Under the pieces are notes generated by a model. The model was not told the origin of the DNA, did not search any database, and saw only the letters and a list, made by a program, of their open reading frames with translations. Made by a program: the position numbers and the translations under genes. DNA of 64,000 bases from Paenibacillus sp. J45TS6 (GTDB lineage: Bacteria; Bacillota; Bacilli; Paenibacillales; Paenibacillaceae), in contig NZ_BOSJ01000012.1 of NCBI RefSeq assembly GCF_018403285.1, positions 1 to 64,000 on the forward strand, read 5' to 3'. This document shows, piece by piece, positions 17,878-27,001 of this stretch; positions within the stretch are counted from its first letter, which is position 1; each line of letters opens with the position of its first letter.

Positions 17878-18936
17878 GTGACTGATATTGAACTCACAAA
17901 AAAAAGAAATAACCGTTTGGTTTTTGTCCTTGCAGCAGCTATCACCGTAAACGAAATGCTTAGTTTTACAATTGGGATCTCACTCCAATTTATACTTCTT
18001 GTAATGGGTACCATATTTCTCATTATTGTACCTGTGACCCTTATATCCAATCATCCTAAATTCACTTGGACCGTTCCTTACATAAAATACTTTATTACCC
18101 TCGTGAGTGGTGTTGCTTTATTTTTATTAATCAAGATCGATCCCCATATGATCAATATTATGACCATGTATTTTTATGTGGCCATCATGGGCATCTACCA
18201 GGATCGAATAATTAATGCACTCACACTGCTCATCACCTTGTCGATCTTATGTTTCTATTTTTTTACTCAAGGAGAAAATATATTTCACTCTACAAATGTT
18301 CAGGACCTTCTTTTCTATATCATTACTTTTACTTTGGTATCTGTCGTAAATCTGATGTATGCGCAGTTCAATAACACTTTACAGCAAGAAAAGGAACTAG
18401 AAAAGCAAAGAGCATTAGAAGCCAAAAGCGCAATGAAAACCATGCTGACTAAAATTACAGAATCCGTTCAGGCTGCGAGTCAGTATCAGAATGATTTACA
18501 GGTGGCCACGTATGAAACCAATCAACGATCGATTGAGATTGTGTCTTCCATTGAAAATATCATTGAATCGTTAGAAATGCAGAACAAACAATCTTTGCTG
18601 CTAGCTAATCAGTTCAATCAGGTTAATGAGCAGATTAACAATCTACTGATACCTACCATGTTCCCACATAAACAAAACTCTTTCTTCACAGCTACAGCTG
18701 TAGATTCAGCTTTAACTGCACCTCTAGAGGAGACTCTTATTGAGATAAAGTCTATGTTACAGAACCTTGGAACAGCAGCAGAGAGAACAGTAGATATAAC
18801 CGAATACAACAAAGGAAGCCTGAAAGATGTGCTCCATCTGGTCTCTACTCAACAGCAGGAAATCACATCTTTATCTGAAAGTTTTGCCAAACTCGAAAGA
18901 CAGCTCCGTCGGATGAATCGAAGAAGCCAACTATAA
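17878..18936 (+). CDS. Six-helix membrane protein with a cytoplasmic coiled coil (MCP-like, degenerate)
   Basis: 352 residues. Six predicted membrane helices (residues about 14-160) are followed by a long glutamine- and glutamate-rich helical region from about 168 to the end. This is the layout of methyl-accepting chemotaxis proteins with a polytopic sensor. However, the highly conserved MCP hairpin tip (the NAAIEAARAGE-type signature) is absent and the coil is short. It may therefore be a diverged or truncated MCP unable to couple to CheA. The GTG start follows AGGGGTG by 8 nt. It ends at a terminator. Confidence 0.6.
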   Translation: MTDIELTKKRNNRLVFVLAAAITVNEMLSFTIGISLQFILLVMGTIFLIIVPVTLISNHPKFTWTVPYIKYFITLVSGVALFLLIKIDPHMINIMTMYFYVAIMGIYQDRIINALTLLITLSILCFYFFTQGENIFHSTNVQDLLFYIITFTLVSVVNLMYAQFNNTLQQEKELEKQRALEAKSAMKTMLTKITESVQAASQYQNDLQVATYETNQRSIEIVSSIENIIESLEMQNKQSLLLANQFNQVNEQINNLLIPTMFPHKQNSFFTATAVDSALTAPLEETLIEIKSMLQNLGTAAERTVDITEYNKGSLKDVLHLVSTQQQEITSLSESFAKLERQLRRMNRRSQL

Positions 18937-18945
18937 TTGAACACG

Positions 18946-18970
18946 GGCATTCCGTTTTGGAATGTCTTTT
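18946..18970 (+). terminator. Intrinsic terminator
   Basis: GGCATTCC pairs with GGAATGTC (one G-U) around a 5-nt loop and is followed by TTTTT, just beyond the stop of the MCP-like gene. Confidence 0.75.
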
Positions 18971-18973
18971 TGG

Positions 18974-19534
18974 CTACCATTTAAAACGATCTATAATCAT
19001 ATCGGCCACATTTTCAGCATCGACCTGAGTGTTATTAATCCGCACATAATTTTCCCCCGACAACTCTCCTTCTAGCGAATTAAGGCGGTACTGCTTCACC
19101 GTATCCAGTAAATCCTGCTTTGAAAAAGTGATGTCCCGCTTGGTTGGTTTATGTTCAAGTCGATTCGGTGTTTGGTTGCGTCTCAGTCGTTCCTCCGTAT
19201 CTGCCTCTAGTTCAACATAATATATGGATGCCCCCTGCGAGGTGAAAATACTACTAATCTTCTCCACGTAGTCTCGATCCTCAGGAAGGTCTAAAGCCCA
19301 TACAAACGTAAAGATGAGACCCGTAAGATCACTTTTCGCTGCCTCTTCAAAAATCTCTTTTCGAAACAAGTTCACCAGCCGTTTCCCCGCGGGACTACTA
19401 TAGCTAAAAAAATTAGAAACCAAATCAATCGTCATATGATTATGAAAAAGCTTCATTCCTGTCTTACGGGCTAATTCCTGCCCTACCGTCATTTTACCAA
19501 CCGCCTGCGGACCAAAGATGATCACGAATTTCAT
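18974..19534 (-). CDS. P-loop AAA/shikimate-kinase-like nucleotide kinase
   Basis: 186 residues with an N-terminal Walker A of unusual form, GPQAVGKMTVG (residues 8-18), followed by a LARKTG helix and NHMTIDL. It belongs to the broad AAA_33/kinase group of small P-loop phosphotransferases. YYVELEADTEERLRRNQTPNR near residues 96-116 looks like an arginine-rich lid. No substrate can be assigned. Monocistronic; its 3' end faces the MCP-like gene. Confidence 0.75.
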   Translation of the reverse strand: MKFVIIFGPQAVGKMTVGQELARKTGMKLFHNHMTIDLVSNFFSYSSPAGKRLVNLFRKEIFEEAAKSDLTGLIFTFVWALDLPEDRDYVEKISSIFTSQGASIYYVELEADTEERLRRNQTPNRLEHKPTKRDITFSKQDLLDTVKQYRLNSLEGELSGENYVRINNTQVDAENVADMIIDRFKW

Positions 19535-19657
19535 TGGTTATCCCCCTAAATTATATCCATATTATTCCTATTATATATGGATTATGGTAAGGTTCAAGTA
19601 ATGACATTGCCACTTCGTCTGTGAAAAAATCATGTTTATAGTAGGAGGTAAACGGAC

Positions 19658-20089
19658 ATGTTCTCGAAAAAAGAACCAAAAGATAAAGAAGCCCAAAAAC
19701 AAGAAAAGCATCAGCCAGAATCGCATCAAAGCCCAAGCGTATATTTGGTTAACGATGCCATTGAAGACTTCGCTAAACGTGGAGGTTTTGATGATCTGGC
19801 AGGAATGGGAAAACCTCTAAAGGTTCCAGAGGGGGATGTACTGTCCGGTGTTCTAAAGAACGCAAATTACCTCCCTCCCTGGGTTGAGCTTAGAAAAGAA
19901 ATTGCAGCAGAAATGAAACTTCTCATCCATAAAATGAATCATATTAACCCAGCGGAAGTAGAGATCGAGATTGAACTTCTTAATGAAAAGATTAAAAACT
20001 ATAATAAAAAAGTACCAAATCCTGTTCTACAAAAAGGATTTGTATCCGAGCAAACACTTGAAATCAAATATGAAAATCACTGGCGATAA
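19658..20089 (+). CDS. DUF1992 (DnaJ-homologue subfamily C28-type) protein
   Basis: A 143-residue soluble protein. After a lysine/glutamine-rich N terminus comes the DUF1992 domain: VYLVNDAIEDFAKRGGFDDLAGMGKPL and later NYLPPWVELRKEI, both hallmarks of the family. The function is unknown; members are annotated as DnaJ-family-domain-containing although no J domain is present here. A strong AGGAGG ribosome site precedes the ATG. No operon partners. Confidence 0.88.
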   Translation: MFSKKEPKDKEAQKQEKHQPESHQSPSVYLVNDAIEDFAKRGGFDDLAGMGKPLKVPEGDVLSGVLKNANYLPPWVELRKEIAAEMKLLIHKMNHINPAEVEIEIELLNEKIKNYNKKVPNPVLQKGFVSEQTLEIKYENHWR

Positions 20090-20151
20090 TATAGTTCCTC
20101 TTATGGCCAAGCATAAAAACCGCCGAGCTGAACTAAACTCAGCCATATAAA

Positions 20152-20198
20152 AACTGCACCTCCAATGTTAGTTGATATCTAACATTTGGGGTGCAGTT
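20152..20198 (-). terminator. Intrinsic terminator of the aldehyde dehydrogenase gene
   Basis: A long stem of about 20 bp (arms beginning AACTGCACC and ending GGTGCAGTT) around ATATCAA, followed on the minus strand by TTTTTATAT. It lies 48 nt downstream of the aldehyde dehydrogenase stop. Confidence 0.88.
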
Positions 20199-20245
20199 CA
20201 AACTCAGCAGTTTAACCTATTCCGCTTATTTCATTGTCATAAACG

Positions 20246-21673
20246 TTATTTTTTCTTGATCATCACGGTTCTTGAATTCGTAAAAGCAGCAAGTCCTGCT
20301 CTACCGTGTTCTACACCAATTCCCGACTCTTTATGGCCGCCAAATGGGAAGTCAGGCTGCATGACTTGGGATTCATTAATCCAGACCGTTCCTGTTTCTA
20401 AACGTGAAGCCACGTCATAAGCCAGCTCTAAATCTTTGCCCCATACAGAACCGGCAAGACCATACTTCGTGTGATTAGCACGCTGTACTGCTTCATCAAT
20501 ATCTTTATATTTCAGGAGCGGTACGATGGGACCAAATGGTTCTTCCTGAACGAGCCGAGAATCTTCTGGCGGATTATCTACAATAGTAACGGGAATATAA
20601 TATCCTTTACCTGCAGGAACTTCTCCTTCATAGGCAATCCGGGCACCGCTGTCTTTGGTCTCTTGAATGAGTTCCCTCACCTTGTCATACTGCATTTTGT
20701 TTTGCAGCGGACCTAGACCCGTCTTCGGATCAGAAGGATCTCCTACCTGTATCGTCTTCGCATAAGCGATCATTTCTTCGAGAACTTCATCATAAATCTT
20801 TTCATGAATATAAAGTCGTTTTGCATCCACACACACTTGTCCTGTATTCGCAAAAGCTGCCCAGAATAACCCTTCAACCACTTGCTTCGGATCTGCATCA
20901 GACAACACAATCGCGGCATCATTCCCGCCTAGCTCAAGGGTTGTCCGTTTTAGATTGTCTGATGCGCTCTTCATTACTTTTTTCCCTGTTTCCGTTGAAC
21001 CCGTGAAAGAAATTTTATCCATTCCTTCATGCGCTGTCATCCAAGGACCCAGATCATCTCCACCCGAGATGATATTAAGTACCCCTTTAGGGAACAAATC
21101 CTTAGCGAGTTCTGCCATACGAAGAGTAGATAGCGGCGTATTAGGTGATGGTTTAACAACGAGTGTATTCCCGGTAAGGAGCGCCGGTGCGATTTTCCAA
21201 GCCGCCAAATTCATAGGGAAATTCCAAGGAACAATAGCCCCTACTACACCAAGAGGAACATACTGCAGTACCACCTTATGCTCTTCGGAATCCTCCAATA
21301 TCTCTTCATCCAGACGCTGTGAGGCGATTGCCCGGTACCACCGGATCGCGTCTTCCATCTCAGCCTGGCTTGCCTGAAGCGGCTTCCCATTCTCATTCAT
21401 AAGCAGTTCCGTTAATTCATCTTTGTTCTTCTCTATTACGTCAGCCAGTTTCATAAGCAGTTCTGCACGTTCCTCAGTTGGTCTGCTAGACCATGCAGGG
21501 AATGCTTCTCTGGCTGCTGCAACCGCTCTATCTAAATCCTCACGTGAGGCATCAGGAACTTCAGCGATGACCTCTTCATTGGAAGGATTAATTACGGGAA
21601 TCGTTTTCTTCGTCTGAATATACTCGCCGTCAATTAACATGCCTACAGGTTTATTTATTGTAATCGTTTTCAT
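20246..21673 (-). CDS. NAD(P)-dependent aldehyde / succinate-semialdehyde dehydrogenase
   Basis: 475 residues, the normal length for the aldehyde dehydrogenase superfamily, which oxidises aldehydes to acids. The catalytic cysteine is C281 in TGQVCVDAKR, the general-base glutamate E247 in TLELGGND, and the oxyanion asparagine N151 in VPWNFPM. FTGSTETGKKV is the cofactor-binding loop. Overall it resembles the succinate-semialdehyde dehydrogenase (GabD/YneI) branch, but the substrate is not fixed by sequence. A GGAGG-like site precedes the ATG. Monocistronic with its own terminator. Confidence 0.9.
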   Translation of the reverse strand: MKTITINKPVGMLIDGEYIQTKKTIPVINPSNEEVIAEVPDASREDLDRAVAAAREAFPAWSSRPTEERAELLMKLADVIEKNKDELTELLMNENGKPLQASQAEMEDAIRWYRAIASQRLDEEILEDSEEHKVVLQYVPLGVVGAIVPWNFPMNLAAWKIAPALLTGNTLVVKPSPNTPLSTLRMAELAKDLFPKGVLNIISGGDDLGPWMTAHEGMDKISFTGSTETGKKVMKSASDNLKRTTLELGGNDAAIVLSDADPKQVVEGLFWAAFANTGQVCVDAKRLYIHEKIYDEVLEEMIAYAKTIQVGDPSDPKTGLGPLQNKMQYDKVRELIQETKDSGARIAYEGEVPAGKGYYIPVTIVDNPPEDSRLVQEEPFGPIVPLLKYKDIDEAVQRANHTKYGLAGSVWGKDLELAYDVASRLETGTVWINESQVMQPDFPFGGHKESGIGVEHGRAGLAAFTNSRTVMIKKK

Positions 21674-21758
21674 TTTTGGTTCCTCCGTTTCGCATTTACA
21701 GTTCCCACACCGGAACTGTTCTTAAAGATTAGGTATAAGAATTGACTCACCAATACAC

Positions 21759-22175
21759 TTATTTCACTTGATTTATGTCATGCAGAATAAACTGCTTCAC
21801 ATCGGGCATACCAGCAAAGGACTTGATGCTGTAGGTGAATTCTACAGACTTCTCAGAATCCCAAGCTTCCACTTTCTCCATGATGCCTTCCTTCAGTTGA
21901 AAACATATCGCTTCACCATCTACTTCAATTTCCACAGTATGTGGATCCGCTAGACCGGTGTAAATTCCTTTAGCTTCTATTTTATTAGATTCACTTGTCG
22001 TGATCTCGGTTTTATCTTGAATCGTCTCTGAAGTTGTTTCATATATGAACGGCTTTTCAGGGGAGCCTGCTGTGTTGATCTCTGCAGCCGCCGCCTGTTC
22101 TGCGTTAAAAGTAGCAACAGCTAACATCAATATACTTCCGGTTAACAAAGTCGAATGATGTTTTCGTCTTTTCAT
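21759..22175 (-). CDS. Small secreted protein of unknown function
   Basis: 138 residues. A signal peptide is clear: basic MKRRKHH, a hydrophobic core STLLTGSILMLAVATF and a likely cleavage after AEQAAAA near residue 31. The mature part of about 105 residues starts with a threonine/serine/glutamate-rich linker and then a predicted beta-rich domain (YTGLADPHTVEIEVDGEAICFQL). There are no catalytic motifs. A GGGAGG ribosome site precedes the ATG. I do not recognise the family. Confidence 0.75.
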   Translation of the reverse strand: MKRRKHHSTLLTGSILMLAVATFNAEQAAAAEINTAGSPEKPFIYETTSETIQDKTEITTSESNKIEAKGIYTGLADPHTVEIEVDGEAICFQLKEGIMEKVEAWDSEKSVEFTYSIKSFAGMPDVKQFILHDINQVK

Positions 22176-22381
22176 AAGTTTATCCTCCCAATCCTGAGTT
22201 AAGCTTACTTTTCATTACACGAAAAAAGAGGGGTTCAATCATTTTTCCGCAAAGAGAGAGTGCATTTCAAGTTTGTTTTTTTGCTTTTCGGCTTTGTTTT
22301 TTATCGGTATAATATGAAAGGTTGTAGGTGATTTAATATACATCTAGAGACAATACATACATTCGATTGGGAGAATCAGAA

Positions 22382-23341
22382 ATGCAAAGTGAACGACGGT
22401 CATTTAGTAAGTATGAACTGCTTTATATTATTGGCATTGTTGCCATATCGTTTTCCTCTATTTTTGTAAGATGGTCTGAGGCGGAAGTATCTGTCGTTGC
22501 CATGTATCGGCTTTTTTTAACGAATCTACTGATGGCCCCATTACTTTATAAATACCGTCATCAAATTTTTCGTTTGAATAAGAAAGAGTGGCTGACTCTT
22601 GCTGCCTCCGGTATCATACTGGGAGTTCACTTTCTATTATGGATGAGTTCCTTACGGCTGACTACCGTAGCGAGTTCCACTGTCATTTTGACACTAGAAC
22701 CGATTTTCGTGATGCTGGGTTCGATGTGGATCTTTGCTGCCAAACCAAATCGTTCGATGCTCATTGGTATGGGTATGGCTGTCGCCGGTTCAATCATTAT
22801 CGGAGCAGGTGATTTTAAGTTGTCAGGAGATGCCCTTACAGGAGATCTTCTCTCTTTTCTAGGCACGATTGCGGTTGCTATACATATGATTATTGGACAA
22901 CATGCTCGGAAGAACATTAGTGCTTTTGTATATAACTTCTGGGTGTTCCTGTTCGCTGGTTCTTCCCTGGCACTGTATAACGCTGGAAACCAGATTCCGT
23001 TCACAGGATACGACGCCCGCGAGTGGGGGATCTTCCTTCTTCTTGCGATTGTACCTACCCTGCTCGGTCACTATTTATTTAATTGGCTGCTAAAAGTAAT
23101 GAGCGCAACCACCGTATCCATGTCTGTACTGGGTGAACCAGTCATCGCTTCTCTCTTAGCTTGGATGCTGCTTGGAGAAGCACTTACGGCCCTGCAGCTC
23201 ATCGCTGGAGTGATTATACTTGCCGGAGTGTGGTTTTTTCTTCGATATGGCACAGATCCTCTTCATGCAGAGACCATACCGCTGGCAGAAGCAGCAGATC
23301 CCTTGAATACGATAAGTCCCGTTCCTCAAACCAAAGGATAA
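22382..23341 (+). CDS. EamA/DMT-family exporter
   Basis: 319 residues with ten predicted membrane helices in two EamA repeats, the drug/metabolite transporter fold. Typical features are the first-helix segment FSSIFVRWSEAEVSVVAMYR, SSTVILTLEPIFVMLGS closing repeat one, and LGEPVIASLLAWMLLGEAL in repeat two. Substrates cannot be predicted; members export amino acids, purines or drugs. An in-frame TTG at 22367 precedes the ribosome site GGGAGA, so the ATG at 22382 is preferred. It precedes the rhodanese gene by about 50 nt, so the two may be co-transcribed. Confidence 0.88.
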   Translation: MQSERRSFSKYELLYIIGIVAISFSSIFVRWSEAEVSVVAMYRLFLTNLLMAPLLYKYRHQIFRLNKKEWLTLAASGIILGVHFLLWMSSLRLTTVASSTVILTLEPIFVMLGSMWIFAAKPNRSMLIGMGMAVAGSIIIGAGDFKLSGDALTGDLLSFLGTIAVAIHMIIGQHARKNISAFVYNFWVFLFAGSSLALYNAGNQIPFTGYDAREWGIFLLLAIVPTLLGHYLFNWLLKVMSATTVSMSVLGEPVIASLLAWMLLGEALTALQLIAGVIILAGVWFFLRYGTDPLHAETIPLAEAADPLNTISPVPQTKG

Positions 23342-23392
23342 TGCGTAAGAATATTAATAAATGTGTAGAAGTCATCAAAAGGAGGAAGATGA

Positions 23393-24235
23393 ATGAACTC
23401 AATCGTAAGTATGAGATGGGTCCTAGCAAGAATGTATGAACCAGACATCTTTATCGCAGACTGCCGCTTTTCTTTGGCAGAGCCTGAAGCAGGAAGAACC
23501 GCTTTTCAGCAAGACCATATCCCTGGAGCGGTTTATTTTAATCTTGAACACAGTTTGTCCTCTCCTCTACAAGATCAGGGACACGGGGGACGTCACCCTC
23601 TTCCAGATATTGACAGCCTTGCGCAGCTATTGCGAAAATCAGGCGTAAGTAACGAGACACGTATTGTTGTGTATGATGATCAGGGCGGTGCGATGGCTTC
23701 CCGTCTATGGTGGCTGCTGCGCTATATGGGGCATGAGGAGGTTTACCTGATGGATGAAGGCTACAGCGCCTGGAAGGCGGCTGGATTTCCCGTTACAGCA
23801 GAGGAGCCGATTCGCATACCTGCTTCTTTTACACCTCAAATTCAGCAGAATCTACTCGCAAGCTTAGAAGAAGTTCGAGAAGCTTCTAAGCAGGGTTCTT
23901 CCCTACTCATTGATTCTCGTGAACATGCACGTTATTTAGGTCTTGAAGAACCGATCGATCATACAGCAGGACATATTCCGGGTGCGATCAACTTATTTTG
24001 GAAGGAAAATCTTGAATCGGACGGTAGATGGAAATCCCCAGAAGCACTTGCAGATCGCTTCCGTCACCTGCCGAAAGATCAGGAGATCATTGTATACTGC
24101 GGTTCAGGTGTCACGGCTTGTCCCAATGTGTTAGCTCTTCGCGCAGCGGGATTTGATAAAGTTAAACTATATGCAGGAAGCTGGAGCGACTGGATCTCCT
24201 ATCCGGAGAACCCGGTGGCTACTGGAAAAGAGTAA
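23393..24235 (+). CDS. Two-domain rhodanese-type sulfurtransferase
   Basis: 280 residues, two tandem rhodanese domains as in thiosulfate or 3-mercaptopyruvate sulfurtransferases. The N-terminal domain lacks the cysteine (VVYDDQGGAMASR), as usual. The C-terminal domain carries the persulfide-forming cysteine C236 in VYCGSGVTACPN. The CGSGVTA loop is the 3-mercaptopyruvate-type active loop rather than CRxGxR, so mercaptopyruvate is the more likely donor. The ATG follows AAGGAGG closely. Probably in one transcript with the EamA gene upstream. Confidence 0.9.
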   Translation: MNSIVSMRWVLARMYEPDIFIADCRFSLAEPEAGRTAFQQDHIPGAVYFNLEHSLSSPLQDQGHGGRHPLPDIDSLAQLLRKSGVSNETRIVVYDDQGGAMASRLWWLLRYMGHEEVYLMDEGYSAWKAAGFPVTAEEPIRIPASFTPQIQQNLLASLEEVREASKQGSSLLIDSREHARYLGLEEPIDHTAGHIPGAINLFWKENLESDGRWKSPEALADRFRHLPKDQEIIVYCGSGVTACPNVLALRAAGFDKVKLYAGSWSDWISYPENPVATGKE

Positions 24236-24344
24236 CAACGGGGAGATCGTGCTCTTAGCGTTCTTTATTATTTGATCCTATGGCGGTGGATCTCCGAGCT
24301 ACTGAAGAGAGAAAGTTGGAGTGCGGAGGCTTGATCTTGCGCTC

Positions 24345-24372
24345 AAAAAAAGGGAGCCTTATAGGCTCCCTC
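24345..24372 (-). terminator. Intrinsic terminator of the ABC exporter operon
   Basis: AGGGAGCC pairs with GGCTCCCT around TATAA and is followed on the minus strand by seven T. It is about 17 nt past the permease stop. Confidence 0.88.
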
Positions 24373-24388
24373 TATGTTAAGCATCGAT

Positions 24389-26005
24389 TTATTTTACTCG
24401 GAATGTGCGGCTTCCGTATTTACGGACGAGAATAAGCGAAATAAGTAAGTAAACTAGCGTAAGAGTAACCACAATGACAGTAAAAATACCTGCTGGCGCT
24501 CGTACGATAATACTAATACCACTTGCGAACGATACCAACATGTTTATAACATGATACAGCGGATTCTTCACATTTAATTCCGTAGCATATGGCTGAAAGA
24601 TATAATACATAAACAGATGATGGATAGAAAAAAAGATAGACAGAGATAATACGCACACCCACATCATGAGTATCTCTTTACTCAACCCTTCTCCGCTCGC
24701 AGCTAACATGATAACTGATAATACCGCAGCTAGAGTTATTGCAATTCTTATATTGAGGAGCATTATTTTAACTAGCCGAATCCTATAATGCTCAAAAGAT
24801 GCAGCTCTAAAGAAGCTATACCGCAGCAAACTGAGATCACAGTTATAGAACATAGCTCTGCACATTTTCTCTCCCACGGACAAAAAATACATAGCCAAAA
24901 CTAGGAAGGGAAAAACAATTCCTTGATCTAGCACTAAAAACTCTTCTCTCTGTGAGAGCATCATAACGACTGCCACTCCCACCGCACCCAATGCACCTAT
25001 AATGGCCATCCTTTTGTAAACTGGATCATAAATAAGACTGCGATGCCTGGAAAAGAACAACATATTCAGATAGCTGTAGCCTTCCTTTGTTCCGATCTTC
25101 TTCTGATGCTTCTCATCCAAGACATAATCGCTTTCTTTGGATTTCACACTCGTTTTTTGTGCCTCCGACATCATACGTCCAAGATCCAGCAAGGGATCAT
25201 CCCTTTTGGTCGCGGCATCGACAGCCCCACTATAATTGGAATAACGGGCAAGTCGAACAGCTGCGTAAATACCTCCAACCACGATGACCAGACAGATTGG
25301 CAGGCTCAGCAGAATCGACGAGGTTACCGGTACCCAGCCAAACAGTAGTGGCAGATAAGCAGCTGCATAGCCAAACCCGATAACGCTCCAAACCATCACG
25401 TTATTTTTAATCAAGACCATACCTGTTTTATCAAATAGCTTAAGATGTAGATACTCCATTCCAATCCTCCACAAGGTGACAGACACCACCAACAAAATAG
25501 TCTCTGTGATGGAGGCTCCCAGCAGTGAGGTGAATAGCAACATTGCAGGCATGAAATACACCATAAACGTGACATAACGATAACCAAGAGAAGCCTTCAT
25601 ATATCTTGCAGGAGACTGTCTCATTAGCTTCACAGCTACGTACTTCTCCCTTTTCGGCTCCAATATGGTGGCACTACTAACCCCTGCGACCACAAAGCTG
25701 AGCAGGAAATAAATATGTATAAAATACTGAAGCTGAACTTCCTCAGAGAGTCCATTACCTAATCCAACTACCGGCACGTAGATAAGCATCCCTACATAGG
25801 CTAGCCTAATTGCAAATCCCCATAGCAAGCTTATAAGAAATACGATAATGGAAATGACCTTTTTCAAGTTTACATTGGCGTAGATACTGTCCGTCACAAG
25901 CTTGCCGATCACCGGTATCTTCTGGATGTAATAAATGAACAGGTTCGCTGCAGTGGATGTCCGTACGGCAACAAGTGTATTAAGTGTTCTCAGCATAGCT
26001 ATCAA
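24389..26005 (-). CDS. ABC-2-type exporter permease
   Basis: 538 residues with about 12 hydrophobic segments in two clusters separated by a polar stretch (residues about 260-315, rich in K, D and E). No ATP-binding motif is present. It lies directly downstream of and overlaps the ABC ATPase gene by 26 nt, so the two make a single exporter. It resembles the large permeases of bacitracin- or multidrug-type ABC-2 systems encoded in Bacillales. The substrate is unknown. Confidence 0.8.
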   Translation of the reverse strand: MIAMLRTLNTLVAVRTSTAANLFIYYIQKIPVIGKLVTDSIYANVNLKKVISIIVFLISLLWGFAIRLAYVGMLIYVPVVGLGNGLSEEVQLQYFIHIYFLLSFVVAGVSSATILEPKREKYVAVKLMRQSPARYMKASLGYRYVTFMVYFMPAMLLFTSLLGASITETILLVVSVTLWRIGMEYLHLKLFDKTGMVLIKNNVMVWSVIGFGYAAAYLPLLFGWVPVTSSILLSLPICLVIVVGGIYAAVRLARYSNYSGAVDAATKRDDPLLDLGRMMSEAQKTSVKSKESDYVLDEKHQKKIGTKEGYSYLNMLFFSRHRSLIYDPVYKRMAIIGALGAVGVAVVMMLSQREEFLVLDQGIVFPFLVLAMYFLSVGEKMCRAMFYNCDLSLLRYSFFRAASFEHYRIRLVKIMLLNIRIAITLAAVLSVIMLAASGEGLSKEILMMWVCVLSLSIFFSIHHLFMYYIFQPYATELNVKNPLYHVINMLVSFASGISIIVRAPAGIFTVIVVTLTLVYLLISLILVRKYGSRTFRVK

Positions 26006-26696
26006 CCTTCAGCAGATTTATAATATTTTGTTCAAATTCCGCACTGTGCAACAACTCTGTGGGTACGGAAGACAATAGTCCATTGTTCAACATGACAAGC
26101 TCATCGCATAGATCGGATGCCAACTGTAGAATGTGCGTAGAGAAAACAAGAATATGGTCCTGTTTCATCTCTCTCAACATCTCCTTCATCTCCGATGCCA
26201 CAATGATGTCAAAAGAGGTGAGCGGTTCATCGAGCAAAATCACCGGTGGTTTCGTTATGAGGAACAGCAGCATTTGTAGCTTGTTCTTCATCCCATGGGA
26301 GTAACCCTTAATGAGCCGGTGTCTATCCTCCTCTGACATACTCATCATGTCAAAATAATCGTCGATGCTTTGATCCATTCGCAGCTTATCACGGTTAATA
26401 TCCATAAAGAACTTAACGAATTCATAGCCAGTCAGGAACTCAGGCAGAATCGGTAGGGAATAGACATAACCAATATCCTGCTCGCGCAGCTCTCGAACCT
26501 GTCCATTCTCCTCCAATAACACGTTCCCTCCATCCATAGCCATCTCTCCGCTCAAACAGTTGAACAATGTCGTTTTTCCTGCCCCGTTCCGGCCGAGCAG
26601 CCCGTATATCTTTCCTTTTTCAAAAGTATAAGACGCTCCCTTGAGCACCTTTTTCCCGTCAAATTGTTTAACAATATCTTCTATGATCAGACGCAA
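25980..26696 (-). CDS. ABC transporter ATP-binding protein
   Basis: 238 residues. Walker A is LLGRNGAGKTT, the ABC signature is the slightly diverged YSHGMKNKLQ, and Walker B is VILLDEPLTSFD, with an H-loop in VFSTHIL. The frame is open for another 54 codons upstream, but that part is not protein-like. A TTG at 26696 sits 8 nt after AAGGGGG and directly precedes RLIIEDIVKQF, the normal beginning of such a domain. It partners with the permease downstream. Confidence 0.87.
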   Translation of the reverse strand: MRLIIEDIVKQFDGKKVLKGASYTFEKGKIYGLLGRNGAGKTTLFNCLSGEMAMDGGNVLLEENGQVRELREQDIGYVYSLPILPEFLTGYEFVKFFMDINRDKLRMDQSIDDYFDMMSMSEEDRHRLIKGYSHGMKNKLQMLLFLITKPPVILLDEPLTSFDIIVASEMKEMLREMKQDHILVFSTHILQLASDLCDELVMLNNGLLSSVPTELLHSAEFEQNIINLLKVDSYAENT

Positions 26697-26900
26697 TAAC
26701 AAATCCCCCTTCAAATAAAATACGATTTGATTTTTATTTCTATACGTAAAAGGAGGCAGTGTAGTTTCATTAACCATTGCGATGGTGTAACTATGTAATG
26801 GTATTGTTTTGATTTGGTCCAAAATTACTAATTTATCGCAGTGCTGTGTACTCGGCATTTTCGTGCATTGCTATATGACATCGGTGCCGCGTAGTGATGG
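26697..26900. other. Intergenic region upstream of the ABC exporter
   Basis: About 200 bp with no supported gene. On the minus strand it must hold the exporter promoter. A CCAT-CGCA-ATGG inverted repeat lies at about 26776-26787. On the plus strand the region leads into an intrinsic terminator that no visible plus-strand gene needs. Confidence 0.4.
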
Positions 26901-26933
26901 AATAACCCACGCAGAGAGCGTGGGTTATTTTTT
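26901..26933 (+). terminator. Orphan plus-strand intrinsic terminator
   Basis: AATAACCCACGC pairs perfectly with GCGTGGGTTATT around AGAGA and is followed by TTTTTT on the plus strand. The neighbouring genes on both sides are on the minus strand, and the minus-strand side has no T-run after the stem. It may end an unannotated small RNA or be a relic. Confidence 0.75.
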
Positions 26934-27001
26934 AGCATATACCGTGTTTTTCTTGCAAAGTCAGCAATGAAGTAGTCGCATAGCAGCGATTCTTTTATCA
27001 G

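Noticed and set aside
26697-26858. N-terminal extension of the ABC ATPase reading frame
   Set aside because: The extra 54 codons do not resemble the family, and a TTG with a strong ribosome site stands just before the conserved domain.
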